Of a stretch of 64,000 nt of DNA, positions 47,919 through 57,907 are shown piece after piece. The notes beneath the pieces were generated by a model, which was not told the origin of the DNA, did no database searches, and saw nothing but the letters and a program-made list of their open reading frames with translations. This DNA is from PALSA-894 sp963757565. GTDB lineage: Bacteria > Pseudomonadota > Alphaproteobacteria > Rhizobiales > Xanthobacteraceae. Every line of letters begins with the position of its first letter. The stretch's first letter is position 1. Location of the stretch: positions 1,488,001-1,552,000 of the forward strand of contig CAVWSB010000011.1 in the NCBI GenBank assembly GCA_963757565.1. Reading direction: 5' to 3'. Made by a program: the position numbers and the translations under genes.

Positions 47919-49193
47919 ATGAGCAAGGTCGGCGGCGGCGATTCGAAGAACACGCTTTACTGCTCGTTCTGCGGCAAGAGCCAGCACGAGGTGCGCAAGC
48001 TCATTGCCGGGCCGACGGTGTTCATTTGCGACGAATGCGTCGAACTCTGCATGGACATCATCCGCGAGGAGAACAAGTCCTCGCTGGTCAAGTCGCGCGA
48101 CGGCATCCCGACCCCGAAGGAAATCTGTAAGGTTCTCGACGACTACGTGATCGGCCAGATGCATGCCAAGCGCGTGCTCTCGGTCGCCGTGCATAATCAC
48201 TACAAGCGGCTCAATCATCAAACCAAGCACAACGACGTTGAGCTTGCGAAGTCGAACATCCTGCTGATCGGTCCGACCGGTTCGGGCAAGACGCTTCTTG
48301 CGCAAACGCTTGCGCGCATCCTCGACGTGCCGTTCACGATGGCGGATGCGACGACGCTGACCGAAGCGGGTTACGTCGGCGAGGACGTCGAGAACATCAT
48401 TCTCAAGCTGCTGCAGTCGGCCGACTACAATGTCGAGCGCGCGCAGCGCGGCATCGTCTACATCGACGAGATCGACAAGATCTCGCGCAAGTCTGACAAC
48501 CCGTCGATCACCCGCGACGTGTCGGGCGAGGGCGTGCAGCAGGCCCTGCTCAAGATCATGGAAGGCACCGTTGCCTCCGTGCCGCCGCAGGGCGGCCGCA
48601 AGCATCCCCAGCAGGAGTTCCTGCAGGTCGATACGACCAATATCCTGTTCGTGTGCGGCGGCGCCTTCTCGGGTCTGGACAAGATCATCTCGGCGCGCGG
48701 CAAGTCGACCTCGATCGGGTTCGGCGCCAAGGTGACCGCGCCGGAAGATCGCAAGCAGGGCGAGGTTTTCAGGGAGGTCGAGCCGGAGGATCTGCTCCGG
48801 TATGGCCTGATTCCGGAATTCGTTGGCCGCCTGCCGGTCGTCGCGACGCTCGAAGATCTCGACGAGGCTGCTCTCAAGCGCATTCTCACCGAGCCGAAGA
48901 ACGCGTTGGTAAAACAATACCAGCGGCTGTTCGAAATGGAGAGCATCGATCTGACCCTCGCCGAAGAGGCGCTCGGCGCCATCTCGCGTAAGGCGATCGA
49001 TCGCAAGACCGGCGCGCGTGGGTTGCGCTCGATCATGGAGGGTATCCTGCTCGATACCATGTTCGATTTGCCGAGCCTTGAAGGCGTCGAGGAAGTCGTG
49101 ATCTCGAAGGAAGTCGTCGAGGGCACCGCGCGTCCGCTCTACATCTACGCAGATCGCTCTGATCGCACGGCTGAAGGCGCGGTCTCGGCCTGA
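47919..49193 (+). CDS. clpX: ATP-dependent Clp protease ATP-binding subunit ClpX
   Basis: The 424-residue AAA+ unfoldase has an N-terminal zinc-binding domain (Cys15, Cys18, Cys37, Cys40), Walker A GPTGSGKT, Walker B IVYIDEIDK, and sensor-region EFVGRLPV. It recognises degradation tags and threads substrates into ClpP. The ATG at 47919 is preceded by GGGA. In alphaproteobacteria such as Caulobacter, ClpXP clears cell-cycle regulators. The 285-base gap after clpP probably carries a separate promoter. Confidence 0.97.
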   Translation: MSKVGGGDSKNTLYCSFCGKSQHEVRKLIAGPTVFICDECVELCMDIIREENKSSLVKSRDGIPTPKEICKVLDDYVIGQMHAKRVLSVAVHNHYKRLNHQTKHNDVELAKSNILLIGPTGSGKTLLAQTLARILDVPFTMADATTLTEAGYVGEDVENIILKLLQSADYNVERAQRGIVYIDEIDKISRKSDNPSITRDVSGEGVQQALLKIMEGTVASVPPQGGRKHPQQEFLQVDTTNILFVCGGAFSGLDKIISARGKSTSIGFGAKVTAPEDRKQGEVFREVEPEDLLRYGLIPEFVGRLPVVATLEDLDEAALKRILTEPKNALVKQYQRLFEMESIDLTLAEEALGAISRKAIDRKTGARGLRSIMEGILLDTMFDLPSLEGVEEVVISKEVVEGTARPLYIYADRSDRTAEGAVSA

Positions 49194-49211
49194 ACCCGGC
49201 AGTGGTGGACC

Positions 49212-49494
49212 TCTCCCGGCATTACCGGGAGACCGCGCGAATCGTGCCGCGCCTGCCACATGAGCCGCAATTTTCGCCCGTTTCCAGGGGCTTACTTGAC
49301 ACACTCAGGTGGCACGCCCACCTAATGTGCACGAAAACCTGCGATTTGATTCCGGCTCGGGCTCGTTACCAACCGCGCGTCGGGTGCGATGCGCAAATCG
49401 TCTGCCCTCCCGCCTCCGGAATCCTTCTCGGCACTTCTTTGCGGCAGCACATTCGTGGGCTGCGAGGAAGGGGCACAACAACAAGGATCAAGCC
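49212..49494 (+). promoter_or_regulatory. lon upstream region with hairpin and possible heat-shock-like promoter
   Basis: TCTCCCGG-CATTA-CCGGGAGA (49212-49232) is a perfect hairpin just past the clpX stop with no T-run, so it may only stabilise the clpX mRNA. Further on, CTTGACA (49295-49301) and CACCTAAT (49319-49326), spaced by 17 bases, resemble a sigma-32 or sigma-70 promoter for lon. The assignment is by eye only. Confidence 0.35.
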
Positions 49495-51927
49495 ATGACC
49501 GCCTCCAAGCCACGGCCGGCACCTGCTCCCGGTGAAACGCGCTCCTACCCGGTTCTCCCGCTGCGCGACATCGTGGTCTTCCCGCACATGATCGTTCCGC
49601 TTTTCGTTGGGCGCGAGAAATCGATCAAGGCGCTCGAAGAGGTGATGAAGAGCGATACGTTCATTCTCCTCGCGACCCAGAAAAACGCCTCCGATGACGA
49701 TCCGGCGACCGACGCGATCTTCCAGATCGGGACACTCGCCAGCGTGCTTCAACTGCTCAAGCTGCCCGATGGCACCGTGAAGGTGCTGGTCGAGGGCGCG
49801 GAGCGCGCAAAAATCCTTCAGTACAATGACGAGCGCACCGACTTCTATGAGGCTAGCGCGGTCGTCCTCGCCGACGAAATGGGTGACAAGGTCGAAGCCG
49901 AGGCGCTCGCGCGCTCGGTGGTGACCGAGTTCGAAGGCTATGTGAAGCTCAACAAAAAGGTCTCGCCGGAGGTTGTCGGCGTGGTCCAGCAGATCGAGGA
50001 CTACGGCAAGCTCGGCGATACCGTCGCCTCGCACCTCGCGGTCAAGATTCCCGACAAGCAGGGCGTGCTCGAAACCGTCACGGTCGCGGAGCGGCTGGAG
50101 AAGGTATTGGCGCTGATGGAGAGCGAGATTTCCGTGCTGCAGGTTGAGAAGCGCATCCGCACGCGCGTCAAGCGCCAGATGGAGAAGACGCAGCGCGAGT
50201 ACTACCTCAACGAACAGATGAAGGCGATCCAGAAGGAACTGGGCGATGAGGAAGGTCGCGACGAACTGACCGAGCTCGAGGACAAGATCAAGAAGACCAA
50301 GCTCTCGAAGGAAGCGCGCGAGAAGGCGATGCATGAGCTCAAGAAGCTCAAGCAGATGTCGCCCATGTCCGCGGAAGCAACCGTCGTGCGCAACTATCTG
50401 GATTGGCTGCTCTCGATCCCGTGGAACAAGAAGTCGAAGGTCAAGAAGGACCTGCCGCAGGCGCAGCAGATCCTCGATCACGACCACTATGGGTTGGAGA
50501 AGGTCAAGGACCGCATCGTCGAGTACCTCGCGGTGCAGTCCCGCGCCAACAAGTTGACCGGCCCGATCCTGTGCCTCGTCGGTCCTCCCGGCGTCGGCAA
50601 GACCTCGCTCGGCAAGTCGATCGCGAAGGCGACCGGCCGCGAATTCGTGCGCGTGTCGCTCGGCGGCGTGCGTGACGAGGCCGAGATCCGCGGTCACCGC
50701 CGCACCTACATCGGCTCGATGCCCGGCAAGATCATCCAATCGATGCGAAAGGCCAAGACCTCGAACCCGCTGTTCCTGCTCGACGAGGTGGACAAGATGG
50801 GCGCCGATTTCCGCGGCGATCCGTCATCGGCCCTGCTTGAGGTACTCGACCCGGAGCAGAACAACACGTTCAGCGACCACTATCTCGAGGTCGACTACGA
50901 TCTGTCGAACGTGATGTTCATCACCACGGCGAACACGCTGAATATTCCGGCGCCGCTAATGGACCGCATGGAGATCATCCGGATCGCCGGCTACACCGAG
51001 AACGAAAAGGTCGAAATCGCGCGCAAGCACCTCATCCCGAACGCGATTACGAAGCACGGTCTCGACTCGAAAGAGTGGTCGATCGACGACGCCGCGCTCA
51101 AGACCTTGATCCGGCGGTACACCCGCGAAGCGGGCGTGCGCAATCTCGAGCGCGAGCTTTCGACGCTGGCCCGCAAGGCCGTCAAGGAGCTCATGCTCAA
51201 CAAGAAGATCAAGGTGGTTGGCGTTACCGACGTAACTCTGCCGGACTATCTTGGCGTGCCCAAGTTCCGTTACGGCGAGATCGAGGAGAACGATCAGATC
51301 GGCGTGGTGACCGGTCTTGCCTGGACCGATGTGGGCGGTGAATTGCTCACCATCGAGGCGACGCAGATGCCCGGCAAAGGCCGCATGACGGTCACCGGCA
51401 ACCTGCGCGACGTGATGAAGGAGTCGATCTCGGCGGCGGCGTCCTATGTGCGCTCCCGCTCTGTCGGCCTCGGCATCGAGCCTCCGATGTTCGACAAGAG
51501 GGACATCCATGTGCACGTGCCGGAAGGCGCGACGCCCAAGGATGGTCCGTCGGCGGGTGTCGCGATGGTCACGGCGATCGTGTCGGTGATGGCCGCAATC
51601 CCGGTGCGCCGCGATGTTGCGATGACCGGCGAGATCACGCTGCGCGGCCGGGTACTGCCGATCGGCGGCTTGAAGGAGAAGCTGCTGGCCGCGCTGCGCG
51701 GCGGCATCAAGACGGTGCTGATCCCGGAGGAGAACGCCAAGGACCTGGTCGATATCTCGGACCAGATCAAAGGCGGGCTCGAGATCATCCCGGTCTCGCG
51801 GATGGACGAGGTTTTGGCCCGGGCTCTGACCCGCAAGCCGGAGCCGATCGAATGGGATGAGGCGACGGCCAAGCCGGTCGATGTCCCGGCGGTTGAGGAC
51901 GACACGCCGACCGTGATCGCGCACTGA
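49495..51927 (+). CDS. lon: Lon protease
   Basis: The 810-residue ATP-dependent protease has an N-terminal substrate-binding domain starting YPVLPLRDIVVFPHMIVPLFVGR, a coiled region (KRQMEKTQREYYLNEQMKAIQKELG), the AAA+ module with Walker A GPPGVGKTSLGKS, and the C-terminal protease domain with catalytic Ser686 (KDGPSAG) and Lys729 (GLKEKLLAA). It degrades misfolded and regulatory proteins. An AAGGA site precedes the ATG at 49495; the upstream extension to 49309 is not conserved. The acidic tail VEDDTPTVIAH is typical. Confidence 0.97.
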   Translation: MTASKPRPAPAPGETRSYPVLPLRDIVVFPHMIVPLFVGREKSIKALEEVMKSDTFILLATQKNASDDDPATDAIFQIGTLASVLQLLKLPDGTVKVLVEGAERAKILQYNDERTDFYEASAVVLADEMGDKVEAEALARSVVTEFEGYVKLNKKVSPEVVGVVQQIEDYGKLGDTVASHLAVKIPDKQGVLETVTVAERLEKVLALMESEISVLQVEKRIRTRVKRQMEKTQREYYLNEQMKAIQKELGDEEGRDELTELEDKIKKTKLSKEAREKAMHELKKLKQMSPMSAEATVVRNYLDWLLSIPWNKKSKVKKDLPQAQQILDHDHYGLEKVKDRIVEYLAVQSRANKLTGPILCLVGPPGVGKTSLGKSIAKATGREFVRVSLGGVRDEAEIRGHRRTYIGSMPGKIIQSMRKAKTSNPLFLLDEVDKMGADFRGDPSSALLEVLDPEQNNTFSDHYLEVDYDLSNVMFITTANTLNIPAPLMDRMEIIRIAGYTENEKVEIARKHLIPNAITKHGLDSKEWSIDDAALKTLIRRYTREAGVRNLERELSTLARKAVKELMLNKKIKVVGVTDVTLPDYLGVPKFRYGEIEENDQIGVVTGLAWTDVGGELLTIEATQMPGKGRMTVTGNLRDVMKESISAAASYVRSRSVGLGIEPPMFDKRDIHVHVPEGATPKDGPSAGVAMVTAIVSVMAAIPVRRDVAMTGEITLRGRVLPIGGLKEKLLAALRGGIKTVLIPEENAKDLVDISDQIKGGLEIIPVSRMDEVLARALTRKPEPIEWDEATAKPVDVPAVEDDTPTVIAH

Positions 51928-51947
51928 TCGGTTCAGGAGAAACGCAG

Positions 51948-51970
51948 GCGGCGCCTTCGGGCGCCGCTTT
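51948..51970 (+). terminator. intrinsic terminator of lon
   Basis: GCGGCGCC-TTCG-GGCGCCGC forms an 8-bp stem with a UUCG tetraloop followed by TTT, 21 bases after the lon stop. Confidence 0.85.
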
Positions 51971-52010
51971 GCATTTCGGACAGGGCGGCGCTAGATGCTC
52001 GGCGCTGAAC

Positions 52011-52086
<76 letters not shown>

Positions 52087-52173
52087 GCCTTCGTGGCGCC
52101 GATGTCCGTCTGGCAAGCCGGATGTGACGAAGGCTGCCACTCGTAGCCTTAGCGAGGGCGGGTATCGGCCTCG

Positions 52174-52632
52174 CTACTTCGCCTTGACCGGCCGGTTCGC
52201 GAAGCTCTGCTGCGGCACGCCGCGATTGAGCGACATGTGCGAATGCGTGCAGAGCCATCCGTCGCCGTGTTTATGAAATACCATGCTGGCGCGGCCGGGG
52301 CGCTCGAACGTCGAGCCGTCCTGGTGATAGCCGGTACTTGTCCACGGCACGACGACGGTCGCCATTGTCTTGTCGGCCGAAACGAGCACGCGCGCCGCAC
52401 CCGTATCGAACATGAAGTCGGAAGTCTTCGGCCAGACATTATCCCATTGCGTCGCCTGCCAGACGCCGAGACCGGCGATGACATCGCGATGTGTTCCGAA
52501 GGCAAGAACGTCGGGATGGAACAGCGGTCGGGCCGCGGCGTAATCGACGTCGCGTACGTAGCCCGCGAACGTCGCGAGCCAACCGAGGAAATAGTCGCGG
52601 GTTGCAGCGTCAGCTTCGGGCAGCGTTGTCAC
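52174..52632 (-). CDS. SnoaL/NTF2-like nuclear transport factor 2 family protein
   Basis: The 152-residue protein has the cone-shaped NTF2 fold: an early helix DAATRDYFLGWLATFAGYVRD, LFHPDVLAFGTH, then paired strands ending FHKHGDGWLCTHSHMSL. Members range from ketosteroid isomerase-like enzymes to binding modules, and the substrate here is unknown. The GTG at 52632, behind an AAGGGAG site, is preferred over the ATG at 52656. It converges on no neighbour and follows HU on the same strand. Confidence 0.75.
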   Translation of the reverse strand: MTTLPEADAATRDYFLGWLATFAGYVRDVDYAAARPLFHPDVLAFGTHRDVIAGLGVWQATQWDNVWPKTSDFMFDTGAARVLVSADKTMATVVVPWTSTGYHQDGSTFERPGRASMVFHKHGDGWLCTHSHMSLNRGVPQQSFANRPVKAK

Positions 52633-52669
52633 TGACTGCTCCCTTGTCCGAAGCATTCCAAAAACTGAA

Positions 52670-52704
52670 GGCTGCCCGTCGTGCCCCCGAGGGTGACGGA
52701 CAGC
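52670..52704 (-). terminator. probable terminator of the HU gene
   Basis: GGCTGTCC..CACCC and GGGCACGACGGGCAGCC on the minus strand form an imperfect stem with a TCGG loop, followed by TTCAGTTTTTGG. It lies 37 bases beyond the HU stop. Confidence 0.55.
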
Positions 52705-52741
52705 CTTTCAGGCCCGTTTGATCTAAGCCGTGAGGGCTGGA

Positions 52742-53041
52742 TCAGACAGCCTCTTTCAGTTCCTTGGCGGCGCGGAAGGCAACCTTCTTGCTCGCCTTGA
52801 TCTTGATCGGCTCGCCGGTCGCAGGGTTGCGGCCCATGCGAGCAGCGCGCTTGCGCACCTGGAGAATGCCGAGGCCGCCGATACGGATGCGGTCGCCCTT
52901 CTTGAGATGCTTCACGACGAGATCGACCATGCCGCCGAGGATCGCCTCAGCCTGCTTCTTCGAGAGCTCATGCGCCTCGGCAACGTTCGCCGAGAGATGC
53001 TTCAGTGTAACGGTCGGTGCAGTCGTCTTGGTGGCCGCCAT
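52742..53041 (-). CDS. hupB: DNA-binding protein HU
   Basis: The 99-residue histone-like protein has the HU/IHF fold. The signature GLGILQVRKRAARMGRNPATGEPIKI is the DNA-grasping arm (about residues 56-81), with FRAAKELKEAV at the C terminus. It compacts and bends DNA. The slightly longer N terminus (MAATKTTAPTVTLKHL) is a variant seen in Hyphomicrobiales. Position after lon is conserved in the group. The ATG at 53041 is preceded by a purine-rich GGAGACGG site. Confidence 0.93.
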   Translation of the reverse strand: MAATKTTAPTVTLKHLSANVAEAHELSKKQAEAILGGMVDLVVKHLKKGDRIRIGGLGILQVRKRAARMGRNPATGEPIKIKASKKVAFRAAKELKEAV

Positions 53042-53260
53042 GGGTATCCGTCTCCTGTTGTGAGTTGGTGAACAACGCAAGTTGTGCCCGTCCCATAAGC
53101 AATTCTCGCTGCCGTGACCATGTTCGAATGCAACGGGGGAAAACCGGGACGAACGAGTTGTTGCGAATCGACGGGCAAATCTAGCCGGTCTTGACTTGAC
53201 GGGATACGGGTCGTATCTCATCGCACCCTTAAAGAAAGCCCGAAAATTAAGGCTTTTTCC

Positions 53261-53337
<77 letters not shown>

Positions 53338-53398
53338 TTTCGCGATGGCTCGGGAAATCCCAGAAGGCAGCAGCAGCACCCCTCGGGCGAACTGCTAT

Positions 53399-54940
53399 CT
53401 ATTGGGTTGCCGGCTTGCCTCGGCGGCCCGGGTTGGATCTCGCGCAACGTGTGAAAAGAAGCATCGCATCGCTCTCGCGCACGTAGGATTTCCAGATCAG
53501 GCCGCCCGGAATTTGCACGGCCTTGCAGAACCCCGCCTCCCGCGCCGCAATCACGTGTTGCCCGATTTCATCGTCCGACATGCCATCGAGCGACAGCAGC
53601 AAACCTGTGTAGCGACCGGCCGCAATCGCGCGCCAGCGGTCGAGCGTCACGAACGCCTTGAAGGTCTCGCCGGCTCGCCACGTGTAATAAGCCGGCTCGG
53701 CGGCGCCGCCCTGATAGTTCGCGAACGCGTTTGCGGGAAACCAGGGTTGAACGGCGAAGGTCTTGAAGCCAGCCGCTGCGACCCCACCGCCGTCCACGGC
53801 CGCGATCGCCTGTGCGGCGGCGGGGCCCGCGGAATACGGTTCGCGAATGTCGCGCAGCGTTGCTGCGGCACCGTAGAGCACGTTCACCGCCACGATGAGC
53901 GAGACGCTTGCGACGACAATGCCGCGCTGGGCTGTCGAGAATGAATCCAGCGCTGCCCAGCCGATCCATAATGCGAGGATCCAGAGGAGATAGAGAAGGC
54001 CGGCGTGCCACGCATTCGCGAATTTCAGGATTGAAAATGCGAGGAGTCCGGCGAAGGCCAGGCCGGCGAGGAGGGCGACACGGGCGCGCAAGAGCAGCAG
54101 AAGCGATGGAAGCAGCAGCAGAACAGAGGCGACGAATCCCAGCAGGAACATCGTTCCGCCGGGCGCCGTCGTAGACCCGATATCCAGCCGGTCGACGAAA
54201 GCCTCGGCCAGCAACATCGCGCCGCGCATGATCTCGGGGGCCTTGTCGGCGTTTGATGCGAAGGCGGCATCCGAGGGCGGCCATGCCTGCAGCACCGCTG
54301 CAGCCGCCAACACAAGATAGAGCGCACCGCCGGCGAAGTCCGCGCGCTGCCAGCCTCCGGCACGCCAGCGTGCGAGCAGGAACTCGGCGGCGAACGCGCA
54401 CGCGATGATGAAGCTGTATGCATTCGAGTTGGCAAGAAGGCCGAGCAGCACGCCGTACAGCACGGGCCGTCGCAGGCGGGACGCGAAGCAGGCGCCGATC
54501 AAGGGAATCAAAAGGAGGTCGAGCGCGTAGCTCCGCGCGACCACGGCGTACTGATAGGCCACGAAATAGGAGAAAATGATCCCGACGCGCAGGAAGAAGG
54601 GAAACGGCGCGCGGGTGAGAATGATCCAGGCGCCGCCGCAGGCGAATGCGGCGCTGACCGTCCACAGATATGAAAACGGCAACCCGCCGTGCGAGAGCAG
54701 CCACAGGATAGCGTGCCAGAGACCCGGCGACCCTTCGTAGCGGACCCGGTGCGCCAGCAGGTCCCAGAGCGTCGTATCGCGCCCGAGAAGCCAGGCCTGG
54801 CCTTCGTCGAACCAGGGTTCATGACGCGGACCGACCATCGCGAGCATGGCGGCAAAAAGCGAAAGGACGATCGCGGCGCGCCAGCGAAGCAAAATCGTAA
54901 ACGTGCTTTCCGGCGCCTCGGTCGCGCTCACGACACCCAC
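53399..54940 (-). CDS. GT-C-type integral membrane glycosyltransferase-like protein
   Basis: The 513-residue protein has about eleven hydrophobic helices and a hydrophilic C-terminal part. The first external loop carries HEPWFDEGQAWLLGRD, whose acidic WFDE motif is typical of GT-C glycosyltransferases such as the ArnT/PMT-like enzymes. These use lipid-linked sugars in the membrane. The acceptor is unknown. The gene overlaps the upstream epimerase gene by 13 bases, so the two form an operon and a role in sugar or envelope decoration is likely. Confidence 0.7.
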   Translation of the reverse strand: MGVVSATEAPESTFTILLRWRAAIVLSLFAAMLAMVGPRHEPWFDEGQAWLLGRDTTLWDLLAHRVRYEGSPGLWHAILWLLSHGGLPFSYLWTVSAAFACGGAWIILTRAPFPFFLRVGIIFSYFVAYQYAVVARSYALDLLLIPLIGACFASRLRRPVLYGVLLGLLANSNAYSFIIACAFAAEFLLARWRAGGWQRADFAGGALYLVLAAAAVLQAWPPSDAAFASNADKAPEIMRGAMLLAEAFVDRLDIGSTTAPGGTMFLLGFVASVLLLLPSLLLLLRARVALLAGLAFAGLLAFSILKFANAWHAGLLYLLWILALWIGWAALDSFSTAQRGIVVASVSLIVAVNVLYGAAATLRDIREPYSAGPAAAQAIAAVDGGGVAAAGFKTFAVQPWFPANAFANYQGGAAEPAYYTWRAGETFKAFVTLDRWRAIAAGRYTGLLLSLDGMSDDEIGQHVIAAREAGFCKAVQIPGGLIWKSYVRESDAMLLFTRCARSNPGRRGKPATQ

Positions 54941-55965
54941 TTGAGCGCCCGGATCACGCCCATTTTGGCGGCCTGGCGGTGGGCGGAAACGCCGGCGCGG
55001 TTGTCGATGTCGGCTCGATTGGTCTGGTAGTAAAGATAGGCGCGCAGCATCATGTCGCGGTTTGCGAGCGTCGGGCGCCAGCCGAGATCGGCCTTGATGC
55101 GCGCGGTATCGAACACAAAATCCGATGCGATCATGCGGTAGTGATACGGCCCGAGCGGCGAAATGCGCAGCGCATGCGCGACCTTCATCGCCAGGATGGT
55201 CGGACCTTTCGGGAGTGATGCGACATGTGCGGTGCTGCCACTTTTCGCGATGACGTAGTCGTAGGTCTCGCGCATCGAACCGACGTCGTCCGAACCGATC
55301 CCGTAGATGCCGCCACGCCCTGACTTCCAGGCGAGGAGCATCGCACCGATCAAATCCTGCGCGTAGATGAACTGGTATTTGTTCGAGCCGTCACCCACGA
55401 CCCAGACGCGGCGCCCCTCGGCGATGAACTCGAACAGGATCGCGAGCAGGCCGAGCCGCCCTTCGTCCATGATCGTCGGACAGCGCAACACGGTCGTCGC
55501 AAAATCGGCCGCGCGGGATTGCAGGATGCGCTCACCCTCGAGCTTGCTGGCGCCGTAGAGCTCGATGGGGGCCGGTGTGTCGTCCTCACGTACGGGGCGT
55601 ACGAAACCATGCCCCCACAAGCAGTTGCTCGAAATGTAAACCAGGTTGCGGATGCCGGCGGCGGCGACACCCGCTGCGAGGGTGCGCGTCCCCTCGACAT
55701 TGGCGTCCCACACCGCCTGGGGTGACAGCGAACCGTGCGCCAGAAGGGCGGCGCAATGAAAAACGACTTCGTGCGGGGCGGAGCCGAGGGCGGCGTCAAG
55801 CAACGAGCGATCGCGGATATCGCCTTCGACCGAGCGCAAGCGCGGATGCCGCAGGGAGCAGGGCAGGAGGTCTATATTGGTAACGGAATGCCCATCATCG
55901 AGCAGCCGGCGAAGCAGCAGCAGGCCGAGGAAGCCTGACCCTCCCGTTACGAATACCGTTGCCAT
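54928..55965 (-). CDS. NAD-dependent epimerase/dehydratase (extended SDR)
   Basis: The 345-residue protein begins MATVFVTGGSGFLG, with the nucleotide-binding GGSGFLG at residues 8-14, and the active-site YGASK at 137-141, Ser at 112-113. These enzymes alter nucleotide sugars or related alcohols. The ATG at 55965 is chosen over 55998 because the family starts at the first beta strand. It is coupled to the glycosyltransferase-like gene downstream, suggesting sugar substrate, though steroid- and isoprenoid-acting relatives exist. Confidence 0.85.
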   Translation of the reverse strand: MATVFVTGGSGFLGLLLLRRLLDDGHSVTNIDLLPCSLRHPRLRSVEGDIRDRSLLDAALGSAPHEVVFHCAALLAHGSLSPQAVWDANVEGTRTLAAGVAAAGIRNLVYISSNCLWGHGFVRPVREDDTPAPIELYGASKLEGERILQSRAADFATTVLRCPTIMDEGRLGLLAILFEFIAEGRRVWVVGDGSNKYQFIYAQDLIGAMLLAWKSGRGGIYGIGSDDVGSMRETYDYVIAKSGSTAHVASLPKGPTILAMKVAHALRISPLGPYHYRMIASDFVFDTARIKADLGWRPTLANRDMMLRAYLYYQTNRADIDNRAGVSAHRQAAKMGVIRALKWVS

Positions 55966-56072
55966 CGGGACAGCCGTCTCGTTCTCCGCTGCGCCCACCC
56001 TGCGCAGCCGGGAACGGTTGCCACGAAAGTCTTACTATCCGGTATTCCCGGACGGAAAATTCACCGTCGCCG

Positions 56073-56987
56073 TCAACCCCGATAAACCGGCGCCGGCTGC
56101 GAAAAGAAGCTCAGCAGGATGTGGTAGACCAGCATGTAGTTCTTCTGCTGGAAGCTCGCGTGCGAGATACCCGGCATTACGGCGAAGTGCTTGTCCGGAT
56201 TGGGCAGCTTCGTGAAGAATTTGAGCAGGTCCTCCATCGAGGCGATGCCGTCGTACTGCCCCCGCATCACAAGCGTCGGCACCGCAATCTTCTCCGGATC
56301 GACGATCGGTAGCCGCGAGCACATGTCCACATAGGTGCCGGTCGGCACGCTGTCGTCGAGCGCACACACCGCCTCGGCGAACGCCTCGATCACATGGCGC
56401 TCTGCCGTGTCCGGATGGTCGCGGTCGAACACCGAGTGGATGAAGGCCTTGCTCATCGGGCGGCGGTTCTTCGACTGGAATTCGGGCAGCTTCTTGCGCC
56501 GCTCCGCAAGCGTCGGCGAGCCTTCGCCGGTCCACACGGTCGCATCGAGCGCGAGACGCCCCACCAGTTCGGGATGGCGCTCCGCGAACAGGGCGGCGCG
56601 GAGCGCGCCCGAGGAGATGCCATAAACCAGGAGGGGACGCGGCCCGCGCAGCTTCGCGATGTAGGTCGCTGCCGCGTGGCAGTCGTCGGCGCCGAACGAG
56701 ATCGGCGCGTTGTTATCGCGATCCTTGGTGGAGCGGCCGTAGCCCTCCATATCGACGCACCAGCAGTCGTAGCCTTGACGTGCGAAGTATTCCATCACCG
56801 AGGAATCTGGCCGTCCCGGCACATCGAGATCGAAGGTTGGCTGCGAGGCCATCGACGAGCCGTGCACGAACAGGATCGTGCCCTTGGTCTGCGCCGGATC
56901 GACCGCGACCTTGTTGAACAGAAAGAGCTTTACGTCGCCCTTGTGGGTCCAGTGTTCGGTGCCGGGAAGGCGGACCTGTACGTTCAT
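56073..56987 (-). CDS. alpha/beta hydrolase
   Basis: The 304-residue enzyme has oxyanion-hole HGSSM near residues 42-46, nucleophile Ser125 in GISSG, and a C-terminal His in GISHASF. A short cap lies between about 160 and 205. There is no signal peptide. It is 11 bases downstream of the BKACE gene on the same strand, so the hydrolase may supply or remove an acyl product in the same pathway. The substrate is unknown. Confidence 0.8.
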   Translation of the reverse strand: MNVQVRLPGTEHWTHKGDVKLFLFNKVAVDPAQTKGTILFVHGSSMASQPTFDLDVPGRPDSSVMEYFARQGYDCWCVDMEGYGRSTKDRDNNAPISFGADDCHAAATYIAKLRGPRPLLVYGISSGALRAALFAERHPELVGRLALDATVWTGEGSPTLAERRKKLPEFQSKNRRPMSKAFIHSVFDRDHPDTAERHVIEAFAEAVCALDDSVPTGTYVDMCSRLPIVDPEKIAVPTLVMRGQYDGIASMEDLLKFFTKLPNPDKHFAVMPGISHASFQQKNYMLVYHILLSFFSQPAPVYRG

Positions 56988-56998
56988 GTGGTGATTTC

Positions 56999-57907
56999 CT
57001 AGACAGCCACCTTGATTGCGGCGGGCGCATGGACGCCGAGCCCCAGCATTTGCCGGGCTTCGTCCGGCGTTGCAACGCCCGAGCCGAGGAGTTCGACGAT
57101 CTTCACGGCTTTTGCGACCAGTGCCGCATTGCTCGGGGTAAGCTTGCCGCGCTCCAGATAGAGATTGTCCTCAAGCCCGACGCGCACGTGGCCGCCGAGG
57201 AGTACGGCCTGCGCCGCCATCGGAAACTGGTGCAGCGAAATGCCGAACGCGAACCAGGGCGAACCCGGCGGCAGCAGGTTGCGCATGTAGGTCATGGCCT
57301 CAGGCGTCGCAGGCTGACCCCAGGCGATGCCGAGGCAGATCTGGAACATGCCGGGCGGCTTGATGAAGCCCGTCTCGATCATGCGCTTGGCAAGCAGCAG
57401 GTGGCCGGTCTCGAACACCTCAAGTTCCGGCGTCACACCCGCGTCGCGAATCTGGGTTGCCATTGCTTCCAGGATCGGCGGCGTGTTCACGAACACGGTG
57501 GGCCCCATGTTCATGCTGCCCATGTCGAGCGAGCAGATGTCCGGACAAAGGTCCAGCACATGCTGGACGCGCTGGCGCGGCGTGCGCAGCGTTGTTCCGG
57601 CTCCGGGCTTCATTGGATCGGCAAGGTCCGGCGCGAATCGACCGCCGGGCCCTGTCGTCAGATTGATGATGACATCGGTGCCGCTCGACCGGATGCGATC
57701 GACCGTTTCGGCATAAAGCGCGCCCTCCATGCTGGCGAGGCCGGACTTTGGATCGCGCACATGGATGTGCACAATCGCAGCGCCGGCCTTGGCGGCATCG
57801 ACCGCCGACGCGGCGATCTGTTCCGGTGTGATCGGTACCGCCGGGTTCTTGGCGACGGAATCAGCCGATCCCGTCACCGCACACGAAATCATCACTTTGC
57901 GTTGCAC
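56999..57907 (-). CDS. BKACE family (DUF849) beta-keto acid cleavage enzyme
   Basis: This 302-residue protein belongs to the family typified by Kce, which cleaves 3-keto-5-aminohexanoate with acetyl-CoA; others act on carnitine-derived or other beta-keto acids. The zinc-binding pair is His47 and His49 (VHIHVRD). GPGGRFAPDLADPMKPGAGTT and GGHVRVGLEDNLYLERG are diagnostic. The exact substrate depends on pocket residues I cannot assign. It forms a unit with the alpha/beta hydrolase gene after it. Confidence 0.85.
   Translation of the reverse strand: MQRKVMISCAVTGSADSVAKNPAVPITPEQIAASAVDAAKAGAAIVHIHVRDPKSGLASMEGALYAETVDRIRSSGTDVIINLTTGPGGRFAPDLADPMKPGAGTTLRTPRQRVQHVLDLCPDICSLDMGSMNMGPTVFVNTPPILEAMATQIRDAGVTPELEVFETGHLLLAKRMIETGFIKPPGMFQICLGIAWGQPATPEAMTYMRNLLPPGSPWFAFGISLHQFPMAAQAVLLGGHVRVGLEDNLYLERGKLTPSNAALVAKAVKIVELLGSGVATPDEARQMLGLGVHAPAAIKVAV

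Noticed and set aside
46587..49304. 905-residue minus-strand reading over clpP and clpX
   Set aside because: Antisense shadow of two certain genes.
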